NCBI GenBank assembly: GCA_021234155.1
Contig: JAJEKV010000072.1
Span: forward strand, 6,821,335 to 6,885,334
Length of the DNA: 64,000 nt
Origin: Isoetes taiwanensis
Taxonomy: Eukaryota; Streptophyta; Lycopodiopsida; Isoetales; Isoetaceae
Reading direction: 5' to 3'
Notes under the pieces: model-generated
The model's database searches: none
Seen by the model: the letters and a program-made list of their open reading frames with translations, nothing else
What the model was told of the DNA's origin: nothing
Position numbers and translations under genes: made by a program
Part shown: piece by piece, positions 11,506 to 21,769 of the stretch
Position numbering within the stretch: position 1 is the first letter of the stretch
How the letters are laid out: each line of letters opens with the position of its first letter

Positions 11506-12183
11506 GCGCCAGGCGCGAGTTTGTATTCATATTCCAAAAAAGTATATGTACATTTCTTCTTCTACAAAAATGCGCCAGGCGTGAATTCTTTCTATCTCTA
11601 CAATATGTCACATAGGCCTACTTCATCGGCCCAATACCGCCAAAAGTCCCACCTGAACCACTCTGATATGACAGGATCCTCATCTTCCCTGCGAATGTCG
11701 AGTCTCCAAACTAGAGTGTTGTATCGATCCTTGATACTCCTAATCAAATCCTCGTGCATGAGGAGCCGCATATGTCCAGTGATGCGATGGAAGCATTCCC
11801 ATAGCCCCGGATACAGACTGTCTAATGGATTCTCCAACTCTCTTTGAATGTTTTGAACATCACAATCAAGTAATATCTTGTACAGGGTCCAGCGTTGATG
11901 GTCGTCCAGGGGAAGTGTATTTGAACTAGAACCAGCCAGTGTATTTGAACTAGGAGCAGCCAGTGTATTTGCAAAAGGAGCATCCATGGCACTAGAACGA
12001 GAGAAATTAACTAATTAGCAAATGATATTACTCTCCCCATAAAACGATTCTGAACATACATAATTCAAAACGCGCCAGGCGCGTTTGCTTTGTTTTTTTC
12101 ACAGATCTATTTCACACGCGCCTGGCGCGATTTGTATAGAGCCGTATGAAATAGAAAAGCCAAACTAAAAACGCGCCTGGCGC
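11506..12183. repeat. Cluster of GCGCCWGGCGC palindromic motifs
   Basis: Exact or near-exact copies at 11,506, 11,572 (last base changed), 12,072, 12,118 and 12,173, each 11 bp and self-complementary around a central A/T. Related copies at 9,970 and 10,035 carry TT or TTT in the centre. The surroundings are AT-rich, so the motif stands out. Confidence 0.85.
11598..11987 (-). CDS. Hypothetical 129-residue open frame
   Basis: An ATG at 11,987 (reading leftward) opens a frame of 129 codons ending at 11,598. The N-terminus repeats a short SSNTLA phrase three times (residues about 6-26). The rest is tryptophan- and charge-rich (for example WECFHRITGHMRLLMHEDL and EWFRWDFWRYW) and looks like folded protein, not a low-complexity artefact. 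I recognise no family. It lies between two copies of the GCGCCAGGCGC motif (11,572 and 12,072) and just downstream of the DUF8039-like fragment, on the opposite strand. It may be an accessory ORF of the same decayed transposon, or an exon. No start context or promoter could be judged. Confidence 0.35.
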   Translation of the reverse strand: MDAPFANTLAAPSSNTLAGSSSNTLPLDDHQRWTLYKILLDCDVQNIQRELENPLDSLYPGLWECFHRITGHMRLLMHEDLIRSIKDRYNTLVWRLDIRREDEDPVISEWFRWDFWRYWADEVGLCDIL

Positions 12184-12229
12184 ACTTTGATTAATATAGT
12201 GGAAAATCGGAACCCAAAATCGCCATTCT

Positions 12230-13325
12230 AACAGAATGCATAATGCAGAATGCAGAATGCAGAATTCAAAATATGAAGCCAGTGAATATGAAGGCAGTAG
12301 AATAGAATAGAATAGAATGAAGGCAGATAGAGCAGATATATAATAATGATACTCCTTGTTTAGTTCATTATTTAGTTCATTGTTTTAGTTCATTATTTAG
12401 AGCAGATAGAGGAAGAGCTAGTGAAATAGAATAAGAGCAGATACAGCAAAATCATATAAGCAAGATCATAGAGCAGATAGATCATAGAGCAAGATCATAT
12501 AGGCAAGATCATAGAGGAAGATCATAGAGCAAGATCATATAAACAATAGAACATGTTTATAAGCAATAGATCTGTATATGAAGGTGCTAGGGCAGTTTAG
12601 GACTGATGCATGTAAAAGTCTAAGACAGAAAGCACTCCCCTTGATTAACCCTGAAGCTCATATACTACTTTAAGTAAAGAACAGGAAATACTAACCTATT
12701 CTGTACCCGAGATTTGAGCCTTTGCCTTTGAGCCGAAACCAAAATTTGAAAACAAAAGTTGATTTGAGCCGAGAAGAAGCCAATAGCAGATGATTTGAGC
12801 CTTAAGAAGCCGAGAAGAAGCAATAGCAGATAATTTGGAAACCGAGGAGCCGAGAACCTTTAACACAAAACCAAAAAACCAGAAAACTTTGTTATTCCAA
12901 GCCGAAGCCAAAAAACCAGAGAGATTATAGAGAGCCAAAACCTTTAGCCGAATGCTTTGTAGAAACCTTCGAGCCGAAAACCCAAAAGCAGAAAGCTCGA
13001 AAAGAGATTGAAGCAGATTGAAGCAGATAGAAGCCGAGAAGCAGATTGATGCCGAGAAAGATAGAAGATAAGATAATATTATCTCCTCCTTAGGTCATGC
13101 AGCCGAGATGCCGAGAAGCAGATAGAAGCCGAGAAAGCAGAAGATAGATTGAAGCCGAGAAAGCAGAAGATAGATTGAAGATAGATAGAAGCCGAGAAGC
13201 CGAAATTGAAAGCAGAAGCACCTGGAATGCCTGGAATTGGAAGCAGAAGCGCCTGGAATTAGAAAAGTTCGAAAGTGTGAGAGAAAAGTTTGAAAAGGCA
13301 CAAGACCCCCAAAATTGAACCAATA
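12230..13325. repeat. Low-complexity A/G-rich degenerate repeats
   Basis: A run of simple phrases: AATGCAG (12,235-12,260), AGAAT (12,298-12,320), AGATCATAGAGCA (12,440-12,540), and AGCCGAGAAGCAGAT (12,700-13,210). No coding frame is credible. Confidence 0.75.
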
Positions 13326-14200
13326 TAAATTTTTTTTAATGGTTTGTTGGTGAAAATTAAATCTATAAATCAGTACATGTTAGTGGGTTCAAAAGTTTAC
13401 AAACCATGTCTAGTTATCTAATATGGTTCATCAACATATTTTTCTAAGGTGGTAAGCTAACATTGTTTTGTGACATGGTATTGGAACATGGAAAACTTAA
13501 TTGGTCTTTGTAACAACTTAAACTATATGATATGTACTATTGTTTAATATCTCCAGTTTAGTAGATTGGTATTTGATCACATCTATGTTCTTCAGTATAT
13601 TGACATGGTAATTTTAAGTGCATAATTATCGTGATGATTTACAGTAGTTAATTTTTATGATGCTTTATAGTGATTAATCACGAATACACAATGTGGTAAA
13701 TGTACTTGGTTTAAATATGCTATTATCATTTTTTCACCCTATTTTTCTCCATGGTAATATAACATAATTATTTTATTTAGTTTTTCTAGCAATTTAAAAT
13801 GGCTGATATTTTGTAGTAATTGATGGACAACATATAACGTGGCAAATTACCATACTATGACTTTTTCCCTATGATTTCAAATAGTTAATCCATACGATTT
13901 TGCAATCATATATATGATATTTAATAGTGCTTCGTGTGAAATTTTGTCATATGATATTGGATATTTGACCACAGTATATTAGCACAATAAACTTAAATGC
14001 TTTAGAACATGTTTGATTACAAAGTATGATGTTGTATGTAATGATTATTAAAGATTTCATTGTATAAGACAATATTACTTTGATGACTCATTGCTTTTAA
14101 ATAGGGGAGATAAAAGACAACATTTGGAGCACAAGGTCTAAAAGCACAGGGCTCAAACTGAATATTTTTTATTTACAAACAAGATTTGATATATAACACC
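13326..14200. other. AT-rich stretch, nothing recognised
   Basis: No supported coding frame and no strong repeat beyond general A/T bias. Confidence 0.4.
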
Positions 14201-14459
14201 AGATGTGTAATGGCAATAGCCTTACCCTTCTGAAGGTATCATGGTTTCGATAGATCAATACTCATCTTCCAATACATCCTTGGCCTGTTCCCCTCGTGAT
14301 TATAGACAAATTGGGCTTCTCGTCCTGTTCGATTCAGAAATGAACCAGTTTCATGAAAAACCCTTTAAAAACAAATGCAAAACCCATAAGCAAATAACTA
14401 AAAGTTATTTTTCAAAACCTTGTAAATGCCCTTACCAAGCATCTGTAACGCATTTCGCT

Positions 14460-15140
14460 GCCTCTTCGTCTCTGCCTTATCCATCTTCCTCTAGAAAAAA
14501 CTTACATATCCACAGAGTTTCAACCCAATCCAATGGATATTTACTGTTTTAAGCACAAACGAAAGTGACTATATTTGGGAGAATGCCATCAGCTTGATTT
14601 GATCAAAGAATCCCAAGCTTCTACTGCAGGCCCATTTTCTGTATACCATGAGATTATTTCAAAAATAACACCCCGACTTGGCGGCGAGTCAAAGACTTCC
14701 TTTGCTTCAACAAGCAAACTGCATTTGGCATACATGTCAACCAGCATGTTGCCAACAAAAGGATATCTTTCCATTCCCATATTAATAACTTGCTTATGCA
14801 TGCTCAAGCAGCAAGCAAAAGTGACAGCATTTGGAGATTTTCTGTTTAGTTTCTGCTTCCATGCCAAATCCATTTTCTGCGTATCCTGAAACTAGTGATG
14901 TAACAACATCTCGGAGTGGCATCTTGTCAAAAACATTTCATGCCTCTGCAAGTAAGCCATATTTAACACAAGTCAATTAAGGTGTTGCTGACATAAATAT
15001 ATTTCTTATAGCCTTTCTTAAATGCATGGCATGGGCTTTCAGCAAGTTTCGCTGCATCTGTGGTCTTCAAATCCAGAGCCTATGTATAAACTGGCTGGCT
15101 GTTGTCCAATTCCATGAGATGGACACAAACCTCTGTGTCA
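14460..15140 (-). pseudogene. Pentatricopeptide repeat (PPR, PLS-type) protein pseudogene
   Basis: Reading leftward, successive frames give typical plant PLS-class PPR phrases. A frame near 14,890-15,000 reads a CVKYGLLAEA motif, then NVFDKMPLRDVV and SGYAENGFG. The frame 14,873-14,589 reads NAVTFACCLSMHKQV, FVGNMLVDMYAKC and EAKEVFD. Further left (about 14,560) comes PNIVTFVCA. Such proteins bind organellar transcripts for editing or processing in plastids and mitochondria. Frames change several times, stops interrupt the repeats (for example after FMSATP and at the PNIVTFVCA end), and only about three repeat units remain of the ten or more usual in a working protein. It is a fragment. Upstream minus-strand sequence (15,140-16,060) could be its former 5' region but shows no PPR motif. 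Confidence 0.75.
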
Positions 15141-15171
15141 ATGGAGCCAATATGCGAGAACTGGACCCTCA

Positions 15172-15294
15172 TATGCATATGTAACAGAAACAAAATTCTT
15201 CCTGAAATTAGACGGCACAAATTGATCATACCTATGCATATGTAACAAAAAACAAAATTCTTCCTGAAATTAGACGGCACAAATTGATCATACC
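15172..15294. repeat. Direct tandem duplication, 61/62 bp
   Basis: 15,172-15,232 and 15,233-15,294 are almost identical (an indel in an A run). A second tandem duplication of about 37 bp follows at 15,369-15,440. Both lie upstream of the PPR remnant in its reading direction. Confidence 0.95.
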
Positions 15295-15440
15295 TTCAAG
15301 GTCAATTTCAAGACTCTCTATGTCCAACAGGACTTGGGTTTCCATTCAGGAATGGGATATCCAAAACTGAAACTGGGCTTCTTAGCTCAGCCTTGTCAAT
15401 GACATGAAACTGGGCTTCTCAGCTCAACCTTGTCAATGAC

Positions 15441-18400
15441 AGAATCATCACTCAAATTATTTGCCATCAAGGGCATTGGCCTGCTAGGTTGTGAAGGTGG
15501 CTCTTTATCTACAGCCTGGTAAAGCATAAGGTCAATGAAGCCAAAATTGACAGCTTAATTGAAATGACAAAAGTTTAAAAGATCTTGCATAGGAAAGCTT
15601 AAGAAAGAAAAGTACCAAGATCCTTACCTAAACTTACCACTCTGCCAGAGCCGAGCTTTGTGCTACAGGCGCAAAAAAACAAAACTGATAGAAGCAAAAG
15701 TTTAAAATACCTTTAAGACAGAAAAGACATTACCTAATCTTATCATTGGACCCTGCCATAGCCGAGCTTTGTGCTTTATGCTACAGAGGATTTTTCAAGC
15801 TCCGTCCAAGCTAGAAAAAAAAGAAGGGTTGAATGCCTATTGATCTTTGACGTTCCAAATGCAGCATCATTTTCGGATTCAAGCATCATGTTGAAGGACG
15901 CAAACACCCTGTTTAGTTCAAGCAAAACAAAATTAAGAAAAGCTAAAGGATTAAACAGATGCATACCTGGCCGCATTAAGGAACAACATCGCCATAAAGC
16001 CGATGTGGATCTAGCCTGTGAATCGAACACATAATCTTCAAAGTAAAAACATTGCAGCATTTCATCTCTATCGATTGTATGCAGATACGGCTTTCTTCTG
16101 CATTATTCCTTTCTTATCCGGATTGTTTGTCTGCAGCAGTGCTAGCAATAAGCTCTTTCAAGGAACAAGCTGATCATATCCCCTGCGAAACCTCTTACCT
16201 CCAGATTTCCGGCCCCCAGAGGTAAAGATCCAGAACGGGCACTTGAGCATTTGGAATTATTCGCTCAGAAAGAAATAAAGCTTTTACTCATTGCATGTTT
16301 TCAGGACAATAGATGCGATCAGAGGAGACTGTCTGAGTGCTACATGCCTGCAAAGCATTGCCTGCCAAAAAGTTGCTTGAACCTTTGAGCCCAACAAGGA
16401 GTGAGATCGTCTGAAGCTTCCGGCCAGATAAACCCCCCTTAATCGAACTGTTTCAAAAGAAATTTTTCTTTTCTATAAAAAACGCACGAACCCTCTGTTT
16501 GCAGATCTTCTTATCGGCTTCTGCCTCCATTTCCCGAAAGATTGCGGCAGTTGAGAATCATGCATTTATACGGACATGAAACATCGAGCTCTTACTTCTT
16601 ACACTGTCGGACTAAGATCATTCGCCACATCTGTAGAAAAACTTCGCCGCCACTGCTCCAGCGCCTCTGCCACCATCGCCAATCTCTTCTCTTCACAGCA
16701 TGAAGAGCGCCATACTAAAGGCGCTTCAAAATTCCAAGCGGCCAAATTTTGAAATGCATTAACCGAAGCAGCGGGAAAAATGATAATAAAATGTTCTAAC
16801 AAGAAATCTATTCCTTTGCCATATAGCAATTGCCAAGCTTTAATGGCTCAAGTGTTAATGTTTTTTGGGATTATTGGATCCTAGAACAATCCCCAGAATA
16901 TACCAAATCAAGCATAGAGGAATTTATACCTCACACCTCTGTATATGGTAGAACGCTCCCCATATGGCATCAAATACGTATGGGGATATCTCCCTAATGC
17001 AAGTACAGGATGTGACCATTGCTGCCAAAGCAAACGTCGTCTTCTATGACCTCTTTTGTTATAATACGGCATGACACCCTCATTCCAGAGTCTTATCTCT
17101 CTCATATGCCACGCTTTTTTCCTATGTAATGGGTGGCTCCATTTGTATAGGCGACTTCTGGTCTGGAGAAGTAGAAAATGAGGAATTGATTGCTTCATAA
17201 TCTAGTCGTTTCTGTCTGCCTCGGCTTCAGATCTAAAAAAGGATTAGATATCAACCATCTCAATGGTTTTTTTCCTAAATTTTGGAAGTCTAAATAAGCT
17301 GCAGATACAGAGCTGTTGTTTAAAAGATGAACATGCCAAGATATTGCAATACAGGTTTACTTATTTGGCTCAAGGAATTCCATAGCCATCGTTCAAAAGC
17401 TAGATTTTTGCCATATAAATTCGGAGCCTGCATTTTTGAAGTTGCCCCACTTCCTTGTGCCATAGCCGCTTCCTTGCCAAGAGCTTCGCCATGCGGCAGC
17501 ATCTCATTCGTAATATGAACCTTATGTTAATTATGTAGGGTAATCTACGTCACTCGTACGCCGCCTCACCACTTCATATGGCGCAAAAAACTCGAGGCGT
17601 AGATTACCTAGTAAATAAGTTGTCCTCTATGGTATACAAGTTCTTCCTCAGCATGTACCGTGCTCGAGGCATATCTTGGTACCACTTATAAGCTAAAATT
17701 AGTCCATGCCTAGTGATCTATTTATTGCTAAATACTAGAATCACATCAAAATGTCGAGCAATTATGTACCTTCAGTATGCGAATTGCGAGAAATATCATA
17801 GCTTGCATTTGAATTTACACACCACCTTCCTCATAAGGTATTTCATTCCTATCAAGGTTAAGAATGTTATATAATTAAATGGTCCATAATGGGCTATTTT
17901 TGTTGTAGCTATGTATTATTTGTTTTCATATGGCAATGGCAAAGATCTCGAATAGTTGTAGGTAACTTCTTGAGTTTGTCTAGGATTGTGCTTTATAATT
18001 ACAAGAAATTTATCGTGTCGGCACATTTCTCTTCGAAAAAAAAAGGGCATGAAAATGATACATAATGAAAAGGAATAACAATGTAATAGACACTATTGAT
18101 GTTTATTAATTGGACCCATGCTTCGTTCTCTGCTGTTGTGGCTGCACTACACAGGTAAGGTGGCCTCTCTCTCGCCCTTCTATTTGTTATGTCACATGAC
18201 AGGTTCTTCAAGTAATGGCAGATCTGTAATGGCATGTTCATGCAACATGAAGTTGTGTGGGAATTTGTAATTAGAAGTAATCTTCCCAGTTGTTGTACAT
18301 ACATGTCACACTTTATTGTTTCTGTAATGGCGCAGATATAGGGCACTCTTCTCATCGGTTCCCTGATTCAAATTGCGGTATAATTTAATTTATTCTATGT

Positions 18401-18573
18401 ATTCTTATTGACTACATCATTGACTCTGACCAATGGGCGTGAAAACCATAGGATAACGTAGAAAATGGGGATTGACCCCATCTTCCTTTTGGCCCTACGG
18501 TCAGGCTTGTAGGAAATGGCATATCTCATGGAATATTCCATGATTGGAGGGCTAGGATGCAACGAGTATTGGG
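15441..18573. other. No recognisable gene
   Basis: Several short minus-strand frames (for example 16,060-15,776 and 17,198-16,908) have no family resemblance. An inverted repeat GGTAATCTACG / CGTAGATTACC brackets 17,540-17,610. The stretch may include decayed host exons, but nothing can be named. Confidence 0.4.
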
Positions 18574-20305
18574 ATGCAACGAGTATTGGAGAGCTCTCTA
18601 CCAAGGGCAAAGCATACCCTTTTCAAGGGACCTGTGTTGTTTAGTTTGCTTGATAAACATTGTTGGACGTTAAAAAATCTATTCTTTTCTATCTTATTTT
18701 TAGCGAGCCTTGATAAGTCGCTTGTCTGTTCCCCTCTTAGTGTGGTTCCTAAGGCCAATAACAAATTTGGCTTGATCCTTGACCTTTGTTTTGTGAACTC
18801 CTTTCTGTTGTAGACCACTTTCAAGTATGAGACTATTAGATGTGCTTTCTATCTTGCGCCGAGGGGATTTTGTTTTCACCATTGATTTACAGTCGGGCTA
18901 TCATCATGTTGACATTCACCCAGGCTTTTGGACTTTTCTTGGCTTTGGATTTGACAGTCGCTTTTATATGTTCACATCCCTTTCTTTCGGCCTTGCAATA
19001 GCTTGTTTTGTATTCACCAAGCTCATGCGATTGGTTCGTAGATGGTGTTCTTTTGGCTATCGTTGCTCTCCTTACATTGATGATTTCCTTTTTGCGGTTT
19101 GTGTTGCTAATTTTTCATGTTCTCAGGCTCTTATTTTGCGTGACTTTGAGGATGTAGGGTTTGTTTTAGCGCTTCATAAATGTCAACTCAGCAATCCTGT
19201 GAAGCTAAGTTCTCGGGCTTTGTCTTCCACAGGCTTTCTCTCCATTGCTCCTTCTAGAAGAGAAAAGTTTACCGCTTTAAGCCTCTAAGTTGGCATCTTG
19301 CTTGCATGTACATGGCCACAGCCTGGCCTCTTTCATGGGAACGTTGGACTCTTTTCGCTTGTGTTCGGCCCATTTGTTAGGCTGCTCTCCTTCCATTTAT
19401 TTTCTTTATATGCATCCATTACTTCTTGGTCTCAACATCTTCGTCTTACCTCGCTTGTGTACCAAAATCCATGCCTAGTTGAATTGGTTTTATATCTTGA
19501 ACTTTGCTTACCTTTAAGAACCTGTTTCTCCGTATAGTTCTTTATGTTATGGTGCTAGTGGTTCTTGCTGGGGGTGTGATTACATGGGTCTGGTTCTTGC
19601 TCCAACTTTTTCGGCCTTCTATCCACTTCTAGTGAATTAGCATCCTTTATCTTTCTTAGCCAGCATGGGCCCTCTTTGAGGTCTTCTCGAGTTATGGCCT
19701 TTGGGGATACGCTTAATGCTTTCTATATCCTTAATAAGGGCGGATCTCCCATCTTGGATCTGCATTTTCTCTGCTTGCGCATTTATACTTTATGCCTGCA
19801 TTATAAAATTTCCCTCAAGCCTGCTTGGATTCCTAGAAGTCGAAACCAATAGGCTGATTATATGTCTAAGTTATAGGATTTTGATGACTAGAGTCTTTCT
19901 CAGACCGCTTTTCGCATCATTGATGAAGTCTGGGGTCCTCATGATGTTGACCGTTTTGCTAACCTCTCCAATCACCAGCTTTCCAACTTTAATTGTTGGC
20001 ACCCTATCCCTGATTGGCCTTTATCCCCTGATGCCTTTTCTCATTCTTGGACTGGTTTCAATAATTATTGTTTTCCTCCCCCGTCTTGGTGCCTAAGACT
20101 TTGGAGTTTGCCTTGGCTTGTTCTGCCAATATGGATGTGGTCATTTTCCATTGGGAGTCAGTCTCCTTGGTGGCCTATCTTATATACAGATTCGGGTGGT
20201 TGGCTCCCTGCTATTAAGGACCATCTCTATTTTCCATCAGGTGGAAGGAGTTTGGTTTCCAAGTTAGCTTCCAGTGCTTTGTCTTTGTTTGACAGAACTC
20301 CTTAA
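18574..20305 (+). mobile_element. DIRS-like retrotransposon remnant (RT and RNase H)
   Basis: Two main frames joined by frameshifts carry a reverse transcriptase of the DIRS/Ngaro kind. Motifs in order are PLSVVPKANNKFGLILDL (about 18,738), RRGDFVFTIDLQSGYHHVDI (about 18,855), a catalytic YIDD at 19,073-19,084, and FVLALHKCQLS. A decayed RNase H region follows, with phrases ending in AWIPRSRNQ at about 19,830. Then comes the DRFANLSNHQ segment at about 19,950-19,985, characteristic of DIRS-type polyproteins, and WSLPWLVLPIW to about 20,140. Frames break near 18,815, 19,290 and 19,550, and stops occur, so it is dead. I see no tyrosine recombinase, methyltransferase or split repeats. A frame at 20,421-20,657 just downstream is unrecognised. 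RNase H and RT would have copied the element's RNA. Confidence 0.7.
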
Positions 20306-20805
20306 ATATCTCGACACATTTCACTTAAAGACATTGAATAAGTCTTTGTTTCCACAGAGTGCCTCGTGTAACATACCATTTCAGATCGTCATGACCTGAA
20401 GATTTAAAAATCCAGTTGTTATGAAGGGTTCATATGAACTCTTCATATGTTGTTTAATTGCTGAGCACTTGCATTGGACTGTTCGTGAATCACCGACCAT
20501 GGAAACATATGCATACCTTATTTTGGAAGCTCCCAATAACTGCTACACCATGATCTGCAATACAGACCAGATTTCTGTTGCGGAGTCCACCGATTGCTCT
20601 TTCTTTCTCCAGATCTGTTACCTTTGTCTCTATGTCCTATGTCAGCAAACGCCTTGAACTTGTATTTTGTGCCAAACACCTACTCCTTGCTTCATCTTTT
20701 TGCGAACGGTTGGGATTAGCAGGCCCATTCATGGGCATATATGGATGGAGGTATGTATGAAACCTAACATCCTAAAAACCTTATATATATTATGATATGA
20801 TATAG

Positions 20806-21295
20806 AAATTTCAAATTAATATAAAAAATATGATATGAACCACTATTGGTTTTGCAAAACCAATATATGCGTAAAACACATCTTCTAAACTATTGTACGA
20901 TTGTAGAATTTATGTAATTAAACATAATATAAACTAGCAATCATTTTGCTAAACCAATGTACACTTAAAAACAATCTTACAAACTGATGATGATTTTTTG
21001 AAACTAGGGTGAAATTTAGAATTAGTATAAAAAATATGATATGAATTACTATTGGTTTTGCAAAATCAGTATATGCATAAAACACATCTTACAAACTATT
21101 GATGATTTAAAAAAACTATTGTATGATTGTCAAATTCATGTAATTAAACATGATATGAACTAGCAATGTTTTTGCTAAATCAATATACACTTAAAAACAA
21201 TCTTACAAACTAATGATGATTTCTAGAAACTAGTGTGAAATTTCAAATCAGTACAAAAAATATGACATGAACCACTATTGGTTTTGCATAATCAT
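20806..21295 (+). repeat. Tandem repeat, about 205-226 bp period, 2.2 copies
   Basis: Copies begin at about 20,806, 21,011 and 21,237 with a GAAATTTYAAATYAGTATAA-like phrase, followed by AAATATGATATGAACC and ACTATTGGTTTTGCA. The third copy is cut off near 21,295. It is AT-rich, with no coding frame. Confidence 0.85.
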
Positions 21296-21769
21296 GAAGG
21301 ACACATGGTTTTTTTTATATTATGGATTGTTGTATAAAAAAACCATATACATACTGGTTTTTATGCTAATTTTTTATACAAGTTCATTTTTGGGGACCTT
21401 GTGAGGAATGCTAACTTGAAATAATAACTGCTTTTAAAATTTCGTACCGCGCCATTATAACGTCTGCGAAAATTTATTACAAGGGTTAATTGTTTTAAGG
21501 ACAATTGTTTTAAGGGTTAATTGTTTTAAGGGTTATTAAGTTTAAAAGTTTAAAAGTTATGAGTTATAAGTTTATATGCTAGTTTTAAGTTAATAGTTAA
21601 GTTATAATAGGATACAAAGGGTTTTATTTATATATAATGTTGAGGAAAATAACTTGGGGAATCCCATTATATAAATAGAATATGAGGCTTTCATTTATGA
21701 ACATGTTAGTGAGAGGTTATTTGGATATGCTAACTTACTATATGTTTTTATGCATTCTAGGTCAATGGC
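21296..21769. other. Spacer upstream of the DUF7869 gene
   Basis: AT-rich sequence with repeated AATTGTTTTAAGG phrases at 21,488-21,545. No promoter element can be assigned with confidence. Confidence 0.4.

Noticed and set aside
12298-12320. LINE 3' tail remnant (AGAAT repeats)
   Set aside because: The unit resembles the (ATTCT)n tail in reverse, but no LINE sequence adjoins it; the surroundings are simple repeats.
17540-17611. Rho-independent-style terminator or small RNA hairpin
   Set aside because: Only 11-bp arms separated by about 45 bp, with no other support and in a eukaryotic context.
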